This document shows, piece after piece, positions 34,562 through 48,667 of a stretch of 64,000 nucleotides of DNA (positions within the stretch are counted from its first letter, which is position 1; every line of letters begins with the position of its first letter). The stretch is from Rothia gullae (GTDB taxonomy: Bacteria > Actinomycetota > Actinomycetes > Actinomycetales > Micrococcaceae): assembly GCF_024294905.1 (NCBI RefSeq), contig NZ_JANCOC010000001.1, positions 1 to 64,000 on the forward strand, in the 5' to 3' direction. The notes below the pieces were generated by a model. It was not told the origin of the DNA, searched no databases, and saw only the letters and a program-made list of their open reading frames with translations. A program made the position numbers and the translations under genes.

Positions 34562-37402
34562 ATGTCCTTTATTGATCGTCATCTCGGCCCCCGTTCCGCA
34601 GACGCAGAGCAGATGCTCGAAACCCTGGGATACTCTTCCCTGGATGCGCTGATGGACGCTGTCGTCCCCTCCCAGATTCGCCTTGACGGCGAATTGCAGT
34701 TGCCTGCTCCGCTGTCGGAGCATGAGGCTCAGGCAAAGATTGCCGGCTATGCTGCGAAGAATAAGGTTCTCGCCCAGATGATTGGTGCCGGATACTACGA
34801 TGCAGTAACTCCCGCGGTTCTGCGCCGTAACATTCTGGAAAACCCCGGTTTCTACACTTCTTACACCCCGTACCAGGCTGAGATTTCTCAGGGCCGTCTG
34901 GAGGCTCTGCTGAACTTCCAGAACACCGTGATGGAGCTGACCGGCCTGGAGATTGCAAACTCCTCCCTGCTGGATGAGGCGTCCGCAGTGGCTGAAGCAG
35001 CTGTCATGATGCACCGTGCGAACCGCAAGGTGAAGAACGGCTTCTTCGCGATTGACTCCCGTTGCCTGCCTCAGGTTATTTCGGTGACTCGCGGCCGCGC
35101 AGAGATGCTCGGCATTCCCTTCGTCATTACTGATTTCTCTGAGGGCCTGCCCGAGGGCGACCTGTACGGTATCGTCCTGGCGTACCCCGGCAATGAAGGC
35201 GATATTCGCGATATTGAGCCGCTGATTAAGGCCGCTAAGGAGCGTAACGCCCTGGTCACTGTGGTCGCTGACCTGCTGGCTCTGACCCTGCTGAAGTCTC
35301 CGGGTGAGCTGGGCGCTGATATCGCTGTGGGTAACACTCAGCGTTTCGGTCTGCCCTTCTTCTTCGGTGGCCCCCACGCTGCTTACATGGCTGTTCACAA
35401 GGGTATGGAGCGTACCATGCCTGGCCGTCTGGTGGGTGTTTCTAAGGATTCGGCTGGTAAGCCTGCATACCGTCTGGCTCTGCAGACTCGTGAGCAGCAC
35501 ATTCGCCGTGAGAAGGCTACTTCCAATATTTGTACTGCTCAGGCTCTGCTGGCGATTGTTGCTGGTGCTTACGCGATGTACCACGGTCCTGAGGGTCTGC
35601 GCGCTATCGCGAACCGCCTGCACACTAATGCCGCTCGTGTTGCTACCGCGCTGAAGGCTGCGGGCTACGGTATCGCTCACGATACTTTCTTCGACACCGT
35701 CGTGGTGGAGGCTGCCGGCCGTGCTGACGAGCTGGTTGCGAAGGCTCTGGAAGCTGGAGTGAACATCCGCCGCTTCGACGAGAACCGTGTTGGTATTTCC
35801 GTGGGTGAATCTCACGGTGAGGAGCTGCTCAAGGGCCTGGTTGAGGCTCTGGGCGGCACCCTGGGTGAGGCAGATGCACAGTACGATCTGCCCGCTGAGT
35901 TGTTGCGTACCGATGAGTACATGCAGCACCCGATTTTCCACAAGTACCGCTCCGAGACCGAGATGATGCGCTACCTGCGTCACCTCGCTGATAAGGATCT
36001 GGCTCTTGACCGCACCATGATTCCGCTGGGTTCGTGCACCATGAAGCTGAACGCGGCTGCTGAGATGGAGCCCATCTCCTGGCCTGAGTTCGCGAACATT
36101 CACCCGCTGGTCCCGGAGGATCAGGCTGAGGGCTGGCACGAGCTGATTAAGGACCTGACTGAGTGGCTGGTTGCTATTACCGGTTACGATGCTGTGTCCC
36201 TGCAGCCGAACTCGGGTGCGACCGGTGAGTATGCTGGTCTGCGCGCTATCCGTTCCTTCCACGAGGCTAACGGTGACCACGAGCGCGATACTGTCTTGAT
36301 TCCGCTGTCTGCTCACGGCACCAACGCGGCATCTGCTGCTCTGGCTGGTCTGAAGGTTGCCGGTGTGGCAACTGCGGCTGACGGTTCGATTGACGTTGAC
36401 GACCTGAAGGCAAAGATCGAGAAGTACGGTCCCAAGGTTGCCGGCATCATGATTACCTACCCCTCCACTCACGGTGTGTTTGAGGAGCAGGTTGCTGAGG
36501 TGTGCCAGCTGGTTCACGAGGCTGGCGGCCAGGTGTACCTGGATGGTGCGAACTTGAACGCTCAGATGGGATTCGCTCAGCCCGGTAAGTTCGGCGGCGA
36601 CGTTTCGCACCTGAACCTGCACAAGACCTTCTCCATTCCTCACGGTGGTGGCGGCCCCGGTGTTGGCCCGCTGGCTGTTCGTGAGCACCTGGCGAAGTTC
36701 CTGCCCGGTGACGCATACCGTGCTGACTCTGAGGGTAAGCTCCCCAATGATGCCGCACTGCCGATTTCGCAGGCGTTCTTCGGTTCTGCCGGTGTTCTGC
36801 CGATTAGCTGGATGTACATTGCGATGACTGGTGCTCAGGGTCTGAAGGACTCTTCGCAGTACGCGGTTCTGAACGCTAACTACATTGCGAAGAAGCTCAA
36901 CGACAAGTACCCGGTGCTGTACACCGGCCCCGGCGGTCTGGTCGCTCACGAGTGCATCCTGGATCTGCGTCAGCTGACCGATCAGTCTCACGTGACTGCT
37001 GAGGATGTCTGCAAGCGTCTGATGGACTTCGGCTTCCACGCTCCGACTCTGGCGTTCCCGGTTCCGGGCACCCTGATGGTTGAGCCGACTGAGTCTGAGT
37101 CGAAGGAAGAGCTGGACCGCTTCATTGAGGCAATGGAGACCATCTACGACGAGATTATCGAGGTGGCTGAGGGCAAGGTCGCTGTGGAGGATTCGGTTCT
37201 GCGCAACGCACCGCATACCGTTGATGTGGTGAGCGCTGATGAGTGGGATCGCCCCTACAGCCGTACTCAGGCAGCTTTCCCTGTCCCGAGCCTGCGCGCT
37301 AACAAGTACTTCACTTCGGTGGGTCGTATTGATGGTGCTGGCGGTGACCGTAACTTCGTGTGCGAATGCCCCCCGATGGAGGCTTTCGATCTGGAAGCAT
37401 AA
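34562..37402 (+). CDS. gcvP: Glycine dehydrogenase (decarboxylating), P protein
   Basis: Pyridoxal-phosphate enzyme that decarboxylates glycine and passes the aminomethyl group to the H protein. 946 residues, the full two-domain form. FIDRHLGPRSADAEQMLETLGY at the N-terminus is diagnostic. The Schiff-base Lys lies in HLNLHKTFSIPHGGGGPGVGP (near residue 690). ATG at 34562 with TAGGAG upstream. The T protein gene follows 171 bp later; the lipoyl H protein gene is absent. No glycine riboswitch is recognisable upstream. Confidence 0.96.
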   Translation: MSFIDRHLGPRSADAEQMLETLGYSSLDALMDAVVPSQIRLDGELQLPAPLSEHEAQAKIAGYAAKNKVLAQMIGAGYYDAVTPAVLRRNILENPGFYTSYTPYQAEISQGRLEALLNFQNTVMELTGLEIANSSLLDEASAVAEAAVMMHRANRKVKNGFFAIDSRCLPQVISVTRGRAEMLGIPFVITDFSEGLPEGDLYGIVLAYPGNEGDIRDIEPLIKAAKERNALVTVVADLLALTLLKSPGELGADIAVGNTQRFGLPFFFGGPHAAYMAVHKGMERTMPGRLVGVSKDSAGKPAYRLALQTREQHIRREKATSNICTAQALLAIVAGAYAMYHGPEGLRAIANRLHTNAARVATALKAAGYGIAHDTFFDTVVVEAAGRADELVAKALEAGVNIRRFDENRVGISVGESHGEELLKGLVEALGGTLGEADAQYDLPAELLRTDEYMQHPIFHKYRSETEMMRYLRHLADKDLALDRTMIPLGSCTMKLNAAAEMEPISWPEFANIHPLVPEDQAEGWHELIKDLTEWLVAITGYDAVSLQPNSGATGEYAGLRAIRSFHEANGDHERDTVLIPLSAHGTNAASAALAGLKVAGVATAADGSIDVDDLKAKIEKYGPKVAGIMITYPSTHGVFEEQVAEVCQLVHEAGGQVYLDGANLNAQMGFAQPGKFGGDVSHLNLHKTFSIPHGGGGPGVGPLAVREHLAKFLPGDAYRADSEGKLPNDAALPISQAFFGSAGVLPISWMYIAMTGAQGLKDSSQYAVLNANYIAKKLNDKYPVLYTGPGGLVAHECILDLRQLTDQSHVTAEDVCKRLMDFGFHAPTLAFPVPGTLMVEPTESESKEELDRFIEAMETIYDEIIEVAEGKVAVEDSVLRNAPHTVDVVSADEWDRPYSRTQAAFPVPSLRANKYFTSVGRIDGAGGDRNFVCECPPMEAFDLEA

Positions 37403-37573
37403 GGAGCCTGTAACGCTCCTGGGTAGGCTGTAGCGGTCTACCTGCCTCACTCGTCCTCAGGTTCCTGGGGCGGGTGAGGATCGCCTCCGCAGCGTATCTC
37501 ATGTCTGTGGGGGTGAACTAAATCTACGATGATTGAACGATAACAGCACAAGGCTGTGCGTGAGGAGAATCTA

Positions 37574-38692
37574 ATGTCCCCCAAGAAGACCTCTCTGTAC
37601 TCTGTCCACGAGAAGCTTGGCGCTTCTTTCACCGACTTTGGCGGCTGGGATATGCCCCTGAAGTACGCTAATGACGTTGCTGAGCATGAGGCTGTCCGTA
37701 CTCGTGCCGGTATTTTCGACCTGTCCCACATGGGTGAGTTCCGTGTGACCGGTCCGGATGCGGGTGCGTTCCTGGATTACGCTCTGGTATCGAACATGTC
37801 CATCCTGAAGGCCGGTAAGGCAAAGTACTCGATCCTGGTCAACGACAAGGGCGGCGTGATTGACGACCTGATTACTTACCGTCTGGGCGATGAGGAGTTC
37901 ATGGTCGTTCCGAACGCTTCGAACATTGACACTGACTTCGCTGCGATGAGCAAGCGCCTGGGCGATTTCAACGTTGAGTTCGTGAACGAGTCGGATCAGA
38001 CTTCCCTGGTAGCTGTTCAGGGTCCTCGTGCTGAGGAGATTCTGCTGGCTGCTGGTGTTTCTGATGAGGAGGCTGTCCGCGAGCTGAAGTACTACGCTTC
38101 GGTGCCGCTGACTGTTGCCGGTGTTGATGTTCTGCTGGCTCGTACCGGTTACACCGGTGAGGATGGCTTCGAGCTGTTTGTTCCGAATGAGAACGCTGTT
38201 GAGCTGTGGGATAAGCTGGCTGCTGCTGGTGAGCCTTTTGGTATGATTCCTGCCGGCCTGGCTTCTCGTGACTCCCTGCGTCTTGAGGCTGGTATGCCGC
38301 TGTATGGTCATGAGCTGGGTCTTGAGATTACTCCGTTTGAGTCCGGTCTGGGCCGTCTGGTTGAGATCGCTCTGGAGAAGAAGGCGGCTGACTTCGTTGG
38401 TCGTGAGGCTCTGACTGAGCTGGCTAAGAGCGAGTCGAAGCGCATCCTGGTTGGTTTGAAGGCTCAGGCGAAGCGTCCTGCTCGTGCCGGTTCTAAGCTG
38501 GTGGATGCTGAGGGTAATGAGATTGGTGAGGTTACCTCCGGTATTCCTTCCCCGACTCTGGGCTTCCCGATTGCTATGGCGCTGGTGAACCGTGAGTTCT
38601 CTGAGGTTGGTTCTACTGTGGATGTTGATATCCGCGGTAAGCGTGCTCCGTTTGATGTTGTGGCTCTGCCGTTCTACAAGCGTGAGAAGTAA
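37574..38692 (+). CDS. gcvT: Aminomethyltransferase, glycine cleavage T protein
   Basis: Transfers the one-carbon unit from H protein to tetrahydrofolate, releasing ammonia. 372 residues. HEKLGASFTDFGGWDMPLKY at the N-terminus, FDLSHMGEFRVTGPDAGAFL, and the folate-binding YTGEDGFELFVP segment mark the family. The ATG at 37574 (MSPKKTSLYS) follows GAGGAGAATCTA. The 171-bp gap after gcvP contains an imperfect CTCAC..GTGAG hairpin (37446-37478) but no T-run, so both genes may be co-transcribed. A terminator ends the unit. Confidence 0.95.
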   Translation: MSPKKTSLYSVHEKLGASFTDFGGWDMPLKYANDVAEHEAVRTRAGIFDLSHMGEFRVTGPDAGAFLDYALVSNMSILKAGKAKYSILVNDKGGVIDDLITYRLGDEEFMVVPNASNIDTDFAAMSKRLGDFNVEFVNESDQTSLVAVQGPRAEEILLAAGVSDEEAVRELKYYASVPLTVAGVDVLLARTGYTGEDGFELFVPNENAVELWDKLAAAGEPFGMIPAGLASRDSLRLEAGMPLYGHELGLEITPFESGLGRLVEIALEKKAADFVGREALTELAKSESKRILVGLKAQAKRPARAGSKLVDAEGNEIGEVTSGIPSPTLGFPIAMALVNREFSEVGSTVDVDIRGKRAPFDVVALPFYKREK

Positions 38693-38722
38693 GAGTTTTT
38701 CTGCAGGTAATCTGTAGTGCAG

Positions 38723-38758
38723 AGGCGTCGTGTCCTGTATAGGCACGGCGCCTTTTCT
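38723..38758 (+). terminator. Rho-independent terminator after gcvT
   Basis: A 10-bp stem with one G-U pair (38723-38732 with 38744-38753), followed by a T4 tract. Confidence 0.75.
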
Positions 38759-38966
38759 GCGTTGTAATACGGGGTTGTGTGGTGGGGGAGGGCGTGAGGT
38801 GTTCTGAGCCTTAGTTTGTGATGGTTCTGAAGTGCGTTAGGATTAGAGCGGCCAGTCAAGGGTGATTGTCCGCACTTATAGACCGCAGATTGATGTGTGG
38901 TCCCTCTGCTGAGGGGCGCGTATCTTTTGGGGCGGTGCATAGACATTTTTATTTGAAGGACAGAAC

Positions 38967-40463
38967 GTGGCTATTAACCAGAGCGAACCGAGCAGCGCCC
39001 AGAAGAAGGCAGAGGCTCTGCCGTATGACATCAGTGTTTTTGAGATGTTCAGTGTCGGAGTGGGTCCTTCGAGCTCGCATACTGTGGGGCCGATGCGCGC
39101 TTCGAATCGTTTTGTGGCGGAGCTGATTGATGAGGGCCTGCTGAACCGTGTGACGGGTGTGCATGTTGACCTGTATGGTTCGTTGGCGGCTACGGGTGCC
39201 GGTCACGGTACGATGAGTGCTGCGTTGAAGGGCCTGTGTGGTTTTGTTCCGGAGACTATCAATATCGCTGATTCTGAGGCGATGATTGAGCGCAATAGCG
39301 TGGATGGTACTTTGCCGTTGGCTGGTTATCCGTCCTCTGCTTACGGTGTGACTGCGCCCGGTGGTGAGGAGCAGAAGGTGTATGGCCCGGTGGTGAATTA
39401 CCGTGAGCTGGATATGACTCTGCGTCCGTTGACGGTTCTTCCGCGCCATACGAACGGTATGAAGATTGCGGCGTTTGCGGGTGAGCAGCTGCTGTTGGAG
39501 CGCACTTACTATTCGATTGGTGGCGGTTTCATTGTTGAGGGTGATGAGGAGGCGACCGGTGGTGCGTCGCTGATGAACCCTCCGTATCCTTTTGGTTCGG
39601 CGGCTGAGCTGCTGGAGATGGCGAATGAGTCTGGTCTGTCGATTGCGCAGTTGAAGATGGCGAATGAGTGTTCTCTGCGTTCTGAGCAGGAGGTCCGCGA
39701 TGGCATCCTGCATATCTACCGTGTGATGAAGGACTGTATTGGTTCTTCGTTGGCGCGTGTGGGCTATTTGCCTGGTCCTTTGAAGGTGCGTTGCCGTGCG
39801 GGTGCTTGGCATCGTGATTTGATGGTGGAGGATCCTTCGAAGTCTCCTGAGTTCGCTATTGACTGGGTGAACCTGATTGCTTTGGCGGTCAATGAGGAGA
39901 ACGCTTTTGGTGGTCGTGTGGTGACTGCTCCGACGAATGGTGCTGCGGGTATTATTCCTGCGGTGCTGCATTACGCGATGAATTACACGCAGGGTATCCG
40001 CCATTGCGGTCAGGCTGCTCGTGATCAGGCGGTTGTTGATTTCTTCTTGGCGTCTGCTGCTGTGGGTGTGCTGTATAAGAAGCGTGCTTCGATTTCTGGT
40101 GCTGAGGTGGGCTGTCAGGGTGAGGTGGGTAGTGCCTCTTCGATGGCTGCTGCTGGTTTGGCGCAGGTGATGGGTGGTACTCCTGAGCAGGTTGAGAATG
40201 CTGCTGAGATTGCGATGGAGCACAACCTGGGTTTGACGTGTGACCCGGTGGGTGGTTTGGTGCAGATTCCGTGTATTGAGCGTAATGCGATGGCGGCGTC
40301 GAATGCTGTGACGGCGGCTCGTATGGCGTTGCGTGGTGATGGTACGCATCGTGTGTCGTTGGATCAGGTGATTGAGACGATGCGTCAGACCGGTTTGGAT
40401 ATGTCTCACCGTTATAAGGAGACGTCTATGGGCGGTTTGGCTGTGAATGTGGTGGAATGCTAG
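38967..40463 (+). CDS. sdaA: L-serine ammonia-lyase (iron-sulfur type)
   Basis: Deaminates L-serine to pyruvate. The 498-residue protein is the single-chain form with beta then alpha domain. GPSSSHTVGPMRAS (about residues 32-45) is the signature of the N-terminal domain. The C-terminal domain shows APTNGAAGIIPAVLHYA, SGAEVGCQGEVGSASSMAAAG and LTCDPVGGLVQIPCIERNA, whose Cys residues ligate the 4Fe-4S cluster. GTG start at 38967 with GAAGGACAG upstream. Next to gcvPT it suggests a catabolic glycine/serine module. Confidence 0.94.
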   Translation: MAINQSEPSSAQKKAEALPYDISVFEMFSVGVGPSSSHTVGPMRASNRFVAELIDEGLLNRVTGVHVDLYGSLAATGAGHGTMSAALKGLCGFVPETINIADSEAMIERNSVDGTLPLAGYPSSAYGVTAPGGEEQKVYGPVVNYRELDMTLRPLTVLPRHTNGMKIAAFAGEQLLLERTYYSIGGGFIVEGDEEATGGASLMNPPYPFGSAAELLEMANESGLSIAQLKMANECSLRSEQEVRDGILHIYRVMKDCIGSSLARVGYLPGPLKVRCRAGAWHRDLMVEDPSKSPEFAIDWVNLIALAVNEENAFGGRVVTAPTNGAAGIIPAVLHYAMNYTQGIRHCGQAARDQAVVDFFLASAAVGVLYKKRASISGAEVGCQGEVGSASSMAAAGLAQVMGGTPEQVENAAEIAMEHNLGLTCDPVGGLVQIPCIERNAMAASNAVTAARMALRGDGTHRVSLDQVIETMRQTGLDMSHRYKETSMGGLAVNVVEC

Positions 40464-40720
40464 GTGCAAGCCGTGGCAGGTTTGCACTCCTGATGCGGGT
40501 GTGGTAGACAGAAAGGCTTTCTTCCTGTATTGTTAGTATTTACGCTTTCCCTAACCTTTGTGCCTTCATATAGCGGTGGGCACGGGCTGAAGGTGACGTT
40601 TTTCCGTCCGACTCTATAGCTTCGAGCACCGTTTTATTCGGGGGCTGAGGTTGTCGTGTCGCCGGTAATGTCGCCGGGAGGCTGATTGCTAACAGACATG
40701 TCTGTGGAAGGATCCCCATT
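40464..40720 (+). promoter_or_regulatory. sdaA-rpoB intergenic region
   Basis: 257 bp. A hairpin GTGCAAGCC/GGTTTGCAC (40464-40472 with 40479-40487) starts right at the sdaA stop but lacks a T-run. The remainder must contain the rpoBC promoter; a TATAGC near 40614 is a possible -10, with no clear -35. Confidence 0.4.
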
Positions 40721-43700
40721 TTGGTCGCTTCGAGCACCTCGAATCATGACGCCGCTAACGGTGCGGAGAACGTCTCCCGCCGAATTTCATTCGCGAAGAT
40801 TAATGAACCGCTGAAGGTTCCCAACCTGCTTGCTATCCAGACCGATAGCTTCGACCGCCTCGTGGGTAACGAGCGCTGGGCGGAGCGTCTGGAAAAGGCG
40901 CAGGCTGCTGGTGACAATTCTGTCCCCGCTCAGTCCGGTCTGGCTGAGATTTTTGAAGAAATCTCCCCGATTCGTGACTTCCAGGAGACTATGCAGCTCT
41001 CCTTCTCTGAGCCTGAGTTTGCTGACCCCAAGTACTCTGTTGAGGAGTGCAAGGACCGCGACGCAACCTACTCGGCTCCGCTGTATATTAAGGCTGAATT
41101 CATGAACCTCGCTACTGGCGAGGTCAAGCAGCAGACCCTGTTCATGGGTGACTTCCCCCTGATGACCGAGGCCGGTACCTTCGTTATTAACGGTACTGAG
41201 CGTGTGGTCGTTTCTCAGCTGGTGCGTTCCCCCGGTGCTTACTTCGAAAAGGCTCCGGACCGTACCTCCGATAAGGACATTTACTCTGCCCGCGTGATTC
41301 CTTCCCGCGGTGCATGGTTCGAGCTTGAGATTGATAAGCGTGACCAGGTGGGCGTGCGTCTGGACCGTAAGCGTAAGCAGTCTGTGACTGTTCTGCTGAA
41401 GGCTCTGGGCTGGACCGAGTCCAAGATCCTGGCTGAGTTCGGTCAGTACGACTCCATCCGCGCAACCCTGGAGAAGGACTCCGTTAAGGACCGCGACGAG
41501 GCTCTGCTGGATATCTACCGCAAGCTGCGTCCGGGCGAACCCCCGACGGTTGAAGCTGCTCAGGGTCTGCTGGACAACATGTACTTCACCCCGCGTCGCT
41601 ACGACCTGGCGAAGGTTGGTCGTTACAAGCTGAACCGTAAGCTCGGTGTGGACGTTCCCATGGATTCCCCCGAGGCATCCGTTCTGAGCCAGGACGACAT
41701 CGCTCAGATGATTCGTTACCTGTGCGCTCTGCACGCAGGCGAGACCACCATCCCCGGCGTCCGTGACGGCGAGGAGATTTCCCTCAAGGTTGATATCGAC
41801 GACATCGATCACTTCGGTAACCGTCGTATCCGCACCGTAGGCGAGCTCATTGAGAACCAGATCCGTACCGGTCTGTCCCGTATGGAGCGCGTGGTTCGCG
41901 AGCGCATGACCACCCAGGACGTGGACGCTATCACCCCGCAGTCCCTGGTGAACATCCGCCCTGTCGTTGCAGCTATCAAGGAGTTCTTCGGTACTTCTCA
42001 GCTGTCGCAGTTCATGGACCAGAACAACCCGCTGGCAGGTCTGACCCACAAGCGTCGTCTGTCCGCACTGGGCCCGGGCGGTCTGTCCCGTGACCGTGCA
42101 GGCATGGAAGTTCGAGACGTCCACCCCTCGCACTACGGTCGTATGTGCCCCATTGAAACCCCTGAAGGCCCGAACATTGGTCTGATTGGTTCGCTGGCAA
42201 CCTACGGTCGCATCAACTCCTTCGGTTTCATTGAGACCCCCTACCGCGTCGTGACTGAAGGCCGTGTGACCGATGAGGTCCGCTACCTGACTGCTGACGA
42301 TGAGAAGGGTGTCGTCATTGCGCAGGCAAACGCGCCGCTGAACGCTGACCGTACCTTCGCTGAGAACGAGGTTCTCTGCCGTGCGGGTGACGGTTCTGGT
42401 GAAGCTGTTATGGTTGCTCCCGGCGCCGTACAGTACATGGACGTTTCCCCGCGCCAGATGGTGTCTGTGGCTACCGCCCTGATTCCTTACCTGGAGCACG
42501 ACGACGCTAACCGAGCACTGATGGGTGCTAACATGCAGCGTCAGGCTGTGCCCCTGCTGGAGTCTGAGGCTCCCGTGGTTGGTACCGGTATGGAGAAGTA
42601 CGCAGCACTGGATTCCGGTGACTCCGTGCTCGCGAAGAAGCCCGGTGTGGTTTCCTCCGTGGACGCTAAGACCGTTATCGTCCGTAACGACGACGGCTCT
42701 GTCTCCACCTACCCGATCATGAAGTTCTCCCGCTCGAACCCGGGTAACTGCTACAACCAGCGCGTTGTGGTGAAGGAAGGCCAGCGCGTCGAGTACCGCG
42801 ACGTTATTGCTGACGGCCCCTCCACCGACGGCGGCGAGCTTGCACTGGGTAAGAACCTGCTCGTGGCATACATGCCGTGGGAAGGCCTGAACTACGAGGA
42901 TGCGATCATCCTCTCCCAGCGCATGGTTTCTGAGGACGTGCTGACCTCGATTCACATTGAGGAGCACGAGATTGACGCCCGCGACACCAAGCTGGGCCCC
43001 GAGGAGATTACCCGCGATATCCCGAACGTGTCCGAGGATGTTCTCTCGGCTCTGGACGAGCGCGGCATCATCCACATCGGTGCTGAGGTTGAGGCTGGCG
43101 ACATCCTCGTCGGCAAGGTCACCCCCAAGGGCGAGACCGAGCTGACCCCCGAAGAGCGCCTGCTGCGCGCAATCTTTGGTGAGAAGTCTCGCGAGGTTCG
43201 CGACACCTCCCTGAAGGTTCCTCACGGCGAGTCCGGTACCGTCATTGGTATCCGCATCTTCGACCGCGAGAGCAATGACGAGGACGATCTGCCCCCGGGC
43301 GTGAACCAGCTGGTCCGTGTGTACGTGGCTCAGAAGCGTAAGATTACCGACGGCGACAAGCTTGCAGGCCGCCACGGTAACAAGGGTGTTATTTCCAAGA
43401 TCCTGCCGATCGAGGATATGCCCTTCCTGGAAGACGGTACCCCCGTGGACGTTATCCTGAACCCGCTGGGCGTGCCCGGTCGTATGAACATTGGTCAGGT
43501 TCTGGAAGTCCACACCGGTTGGCTGGCTAAGCAGGGTTGGAAGATTGAGGGCGAGCCTGAGTGGCTCAAGCACATGCCGAACTTCCCGAAGGAATCCGGC
43601 CCGACCCGCCTGGCAACCCCTGTGTTCGACGGTGCCCACGAGGACGAACTGTTCGACCTCATGGATCACTCGAACCCGAACCGCGATGGTGACCGCCTAA

Positions 43701-44227
43701 TCAACCGTTCCGGTAAGGCACGCCTGATTGACGGCCGTTCCGGTGAGCCGTTCCCGGACCCGATTTCGGTTGGTTACCAGTACATCCTGAAGCTGCACCA
43801 CCTGGTGGATGACAAGATTCACGCTCGTTCCACTGGTCCGTACTCGATGATTACCCAGCAGCCTCTGGGTGGTAAGGCGCAGTTCGGTGGTCAGCGCTTC
43901 GGTGAGATGGAAGTGTGGGCGCTGGAAGCATACGGCGCCGCATACACCCTGCAGGAAATCCTGACCGTCAAGTCCGATGACGTGGCGGGCCGTGTGAAGG
44001 TTTACGAGGCTATCGTGAAGGGCGAGAACATCCCTGAGCCGGGTATCCCCGAATCCTTCAAGGTTCTTATCAAGGAAATGCAGTCTCTGTGCCTGAACGT
44101 CGAGGTGCTCTCCACCGACGGCAAGATTATTGAGATGAGCGACTCGGAGGAAGAAGGCTTCCGGGCAGCAGAAGATATGGGCGTGAGCCTGACCCACGAC
44201 GAACCTAGCTCCGTCGACGAGGCATAA
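40721..44227 (+). CDS. rpoB: RNA polymerase beta subunit
   Basis: Catalytic beta subunit of RNA polymerase, 1168 residues, the usual actinobacterial length. The rifampicin-binding region ([32 protein letters not shown]) carries the wild-type Asp, His and Ser at the main resistance positions, so no classical rpoB resistance change is seen. Start is TTG at 40721, supported by GGAAGGATC upstream and by a fitting N-terminus ([14 protein letters not shown]). rpoC follows after 110 bp. Confidence 0.97.
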   Translation: MVASSTSNHDAANGAENVSRRISFAKINEPLKVPNLLAIQTDSFDRLVGNERWAERLEKAQAAGDNSVPAQSGLAEIFEEISPIRDFQETMQLSFSEPEFADPKYSVEECKDRDATYSAPLYIKAEFMNLATGEVKQQTLFMGDFPLMTEAGTFVINGTERVVVSQLVRSPGAYFEKAPDRTSDKDIYSARVIPSRGAWFELEIDKRDQVGVRLDRKRKQSVTVLLKALGWTESKILAEFGQYDSIRATLEKDSVKDRDEALLDIYRKLRPGEPPTVEAAQGLLDNMYFTPRRYDLAKVGRYKLNRKLGVDVPMDSPEASVLSQDDIAQMIRYLCALHAGETTIPGVRDGEEISLKVDIDDIDHFGNRRIRTVGELIENQIRTGLSRMERVVRERMTTQDVDAITPQSLVNIRPVVAAIKEFFGTSQLSQFMDQNNPLAGLTHKRRLSALGPGGLSRDRAGMEVRDVHPSHYGRMCPIETPEGPNIGLIGSLATYGRINSFGFIETPYRVVTEGRVTDEVRYLTADDEKGVVIAQANAPLNADRTFAENEVLCRAGDGSGEAVMVAPGAVQYMDVSPRQMVSVATALIPYLEHDDANRALMGANMQRQAVPLLESEAPVVGTGMEKYAALDSGDSVLAKKPGVVSSVDAKTVIVRNDDGSVSTYPIMKFSRSNPGNCYNQRVVVKEGQRVEYRDVIADGPSTDGGELALGKNLLVAYMPWEGLNYEDAIILSQRMVSEDVLTSIHIEEHEIDARDTKLGPEEITRDIPNVSEDVLSALDERGIIHIGAEVEAGDILVGKVTPKGETELTPEERLLRAIFGEKSREVRDTSLKVPHGESGTVIGIRIFDRESNDEDDLPPGVNQLVRVYVAQKRKITDGDKLAGRHGNKGVISKILPIEDMPFLEDGTPVDVILNPLGVPGRMNIGQVLEVHTGWLAKQGWKIEGEPEWLKHMPNFPKESGPTRLATPVFDGAHEDELFDLMDHSNPNRDGDRLINRSGKARLIDGRSGEPFPDPISVGYQYILKLHHLVDDKIHARSTGPYSMITQQPLGGKAQFGGQRFGEMEVWALEAYGAAYTLQEILTVKSDDVAGRVKVYEAIVKGENIPEPGIPESFKVLIKEMQSLCLNVEVLSTDGKIIEMSDSEEEGFRAAEDMGVSLTHDEPSSVDEA

Positions 44228-44247
44228 GCACCGCCTCCTTCTAGGGT

Positions 44248-44287
44248 GGGAAACCCCGCATGCGCTCGCGTGCGTTGTGGGGTTCCC
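44248..44287 (+). other. Hairpin in the rpoB-rpoC gap
   Basis: GGGAAACCCC (44248-44257) pairs with GGGGTTCCC (44279-44287) around an inner GCATGCG/CGTGC stem. No T-run follows, so it is more likely an RNA processing or stability element than a terminator. Confidence 0.5.
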
Positions 44288-44337
44288 TCCCGCTAACCCA
44301 AGTCTTCAGAAACTTACAGAAAGAGATTAGGACCGAT

Positions 44338-48240
<3,903 letters not shown>

Positions 48241-48667
48241 GGCTTCTGCCGTGAGGGGTAGGTTGGGGGTTTAGAGCCCTGGCCTGGTCCTTGATAAAGA
48301 ATGCGGATACTCGAGTTTGTCTCGGGTATCCGCGTTTTTTGTTTCATGAGGAGGTGGAGGTTTCTTTTAAGCCTGGCTTTAATATTCTTTACCCTTCAAT
48401 TTGAGGTTGTATATTTTTGCCTAATAGACGAATTATTTATAAAAAATCATTGGAGTGCATTATTTTTCAAACCGGGAAAATTTCTTGACGGGGCAAGAAA
48501 TTATATAGTGATCAAATATTGTGAGACCCCTTGTAACTCGAGCCACTATCGCCATAAATAGAATATTCGCTCGTTTTCTTTTGGGGTGTAAAAATAATGA
48601 ACGTTCTTCATTTGAACAATGCTAATTCAACTGGAAAGCCTTTTGACTAGGTTCTATTCTTGAAGGC
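48241..48667 (+). other. Intergenic region rpoC-ceramidase
   Basis: 427 bp. It starts with the rpoC terminator (48303-48340). From about 48390 to 48660 the sequence is distinctly AT-rich, with no coding signal I trust. It must hold the ceramidase promoter; TTGACT at about 48643 is a possible -35, but no -10 fits well. Confidence 0.5.
48303..48340 (+). terminator. Rho-independent terminator of the rpoBC operon
   Basis: A 13-bp stem with one G-U pair (48303-48315 with 48321-48333), a 5-nt loop and a T6 run at 48335-48340. Confidence 0.92.

Noticed and set aside
41988..42083. Rifampicin-resistance change in rpoB
   Set aside because: The key Asp, His and Ser positions of the resistance region are wild type.
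48301..48561. Possible 86-codon gene after rpoC
   Set aside because: It starts within the rpoC terminator, has no ribosome-binding site and its composition follows the AT-rich intergenic DNA.
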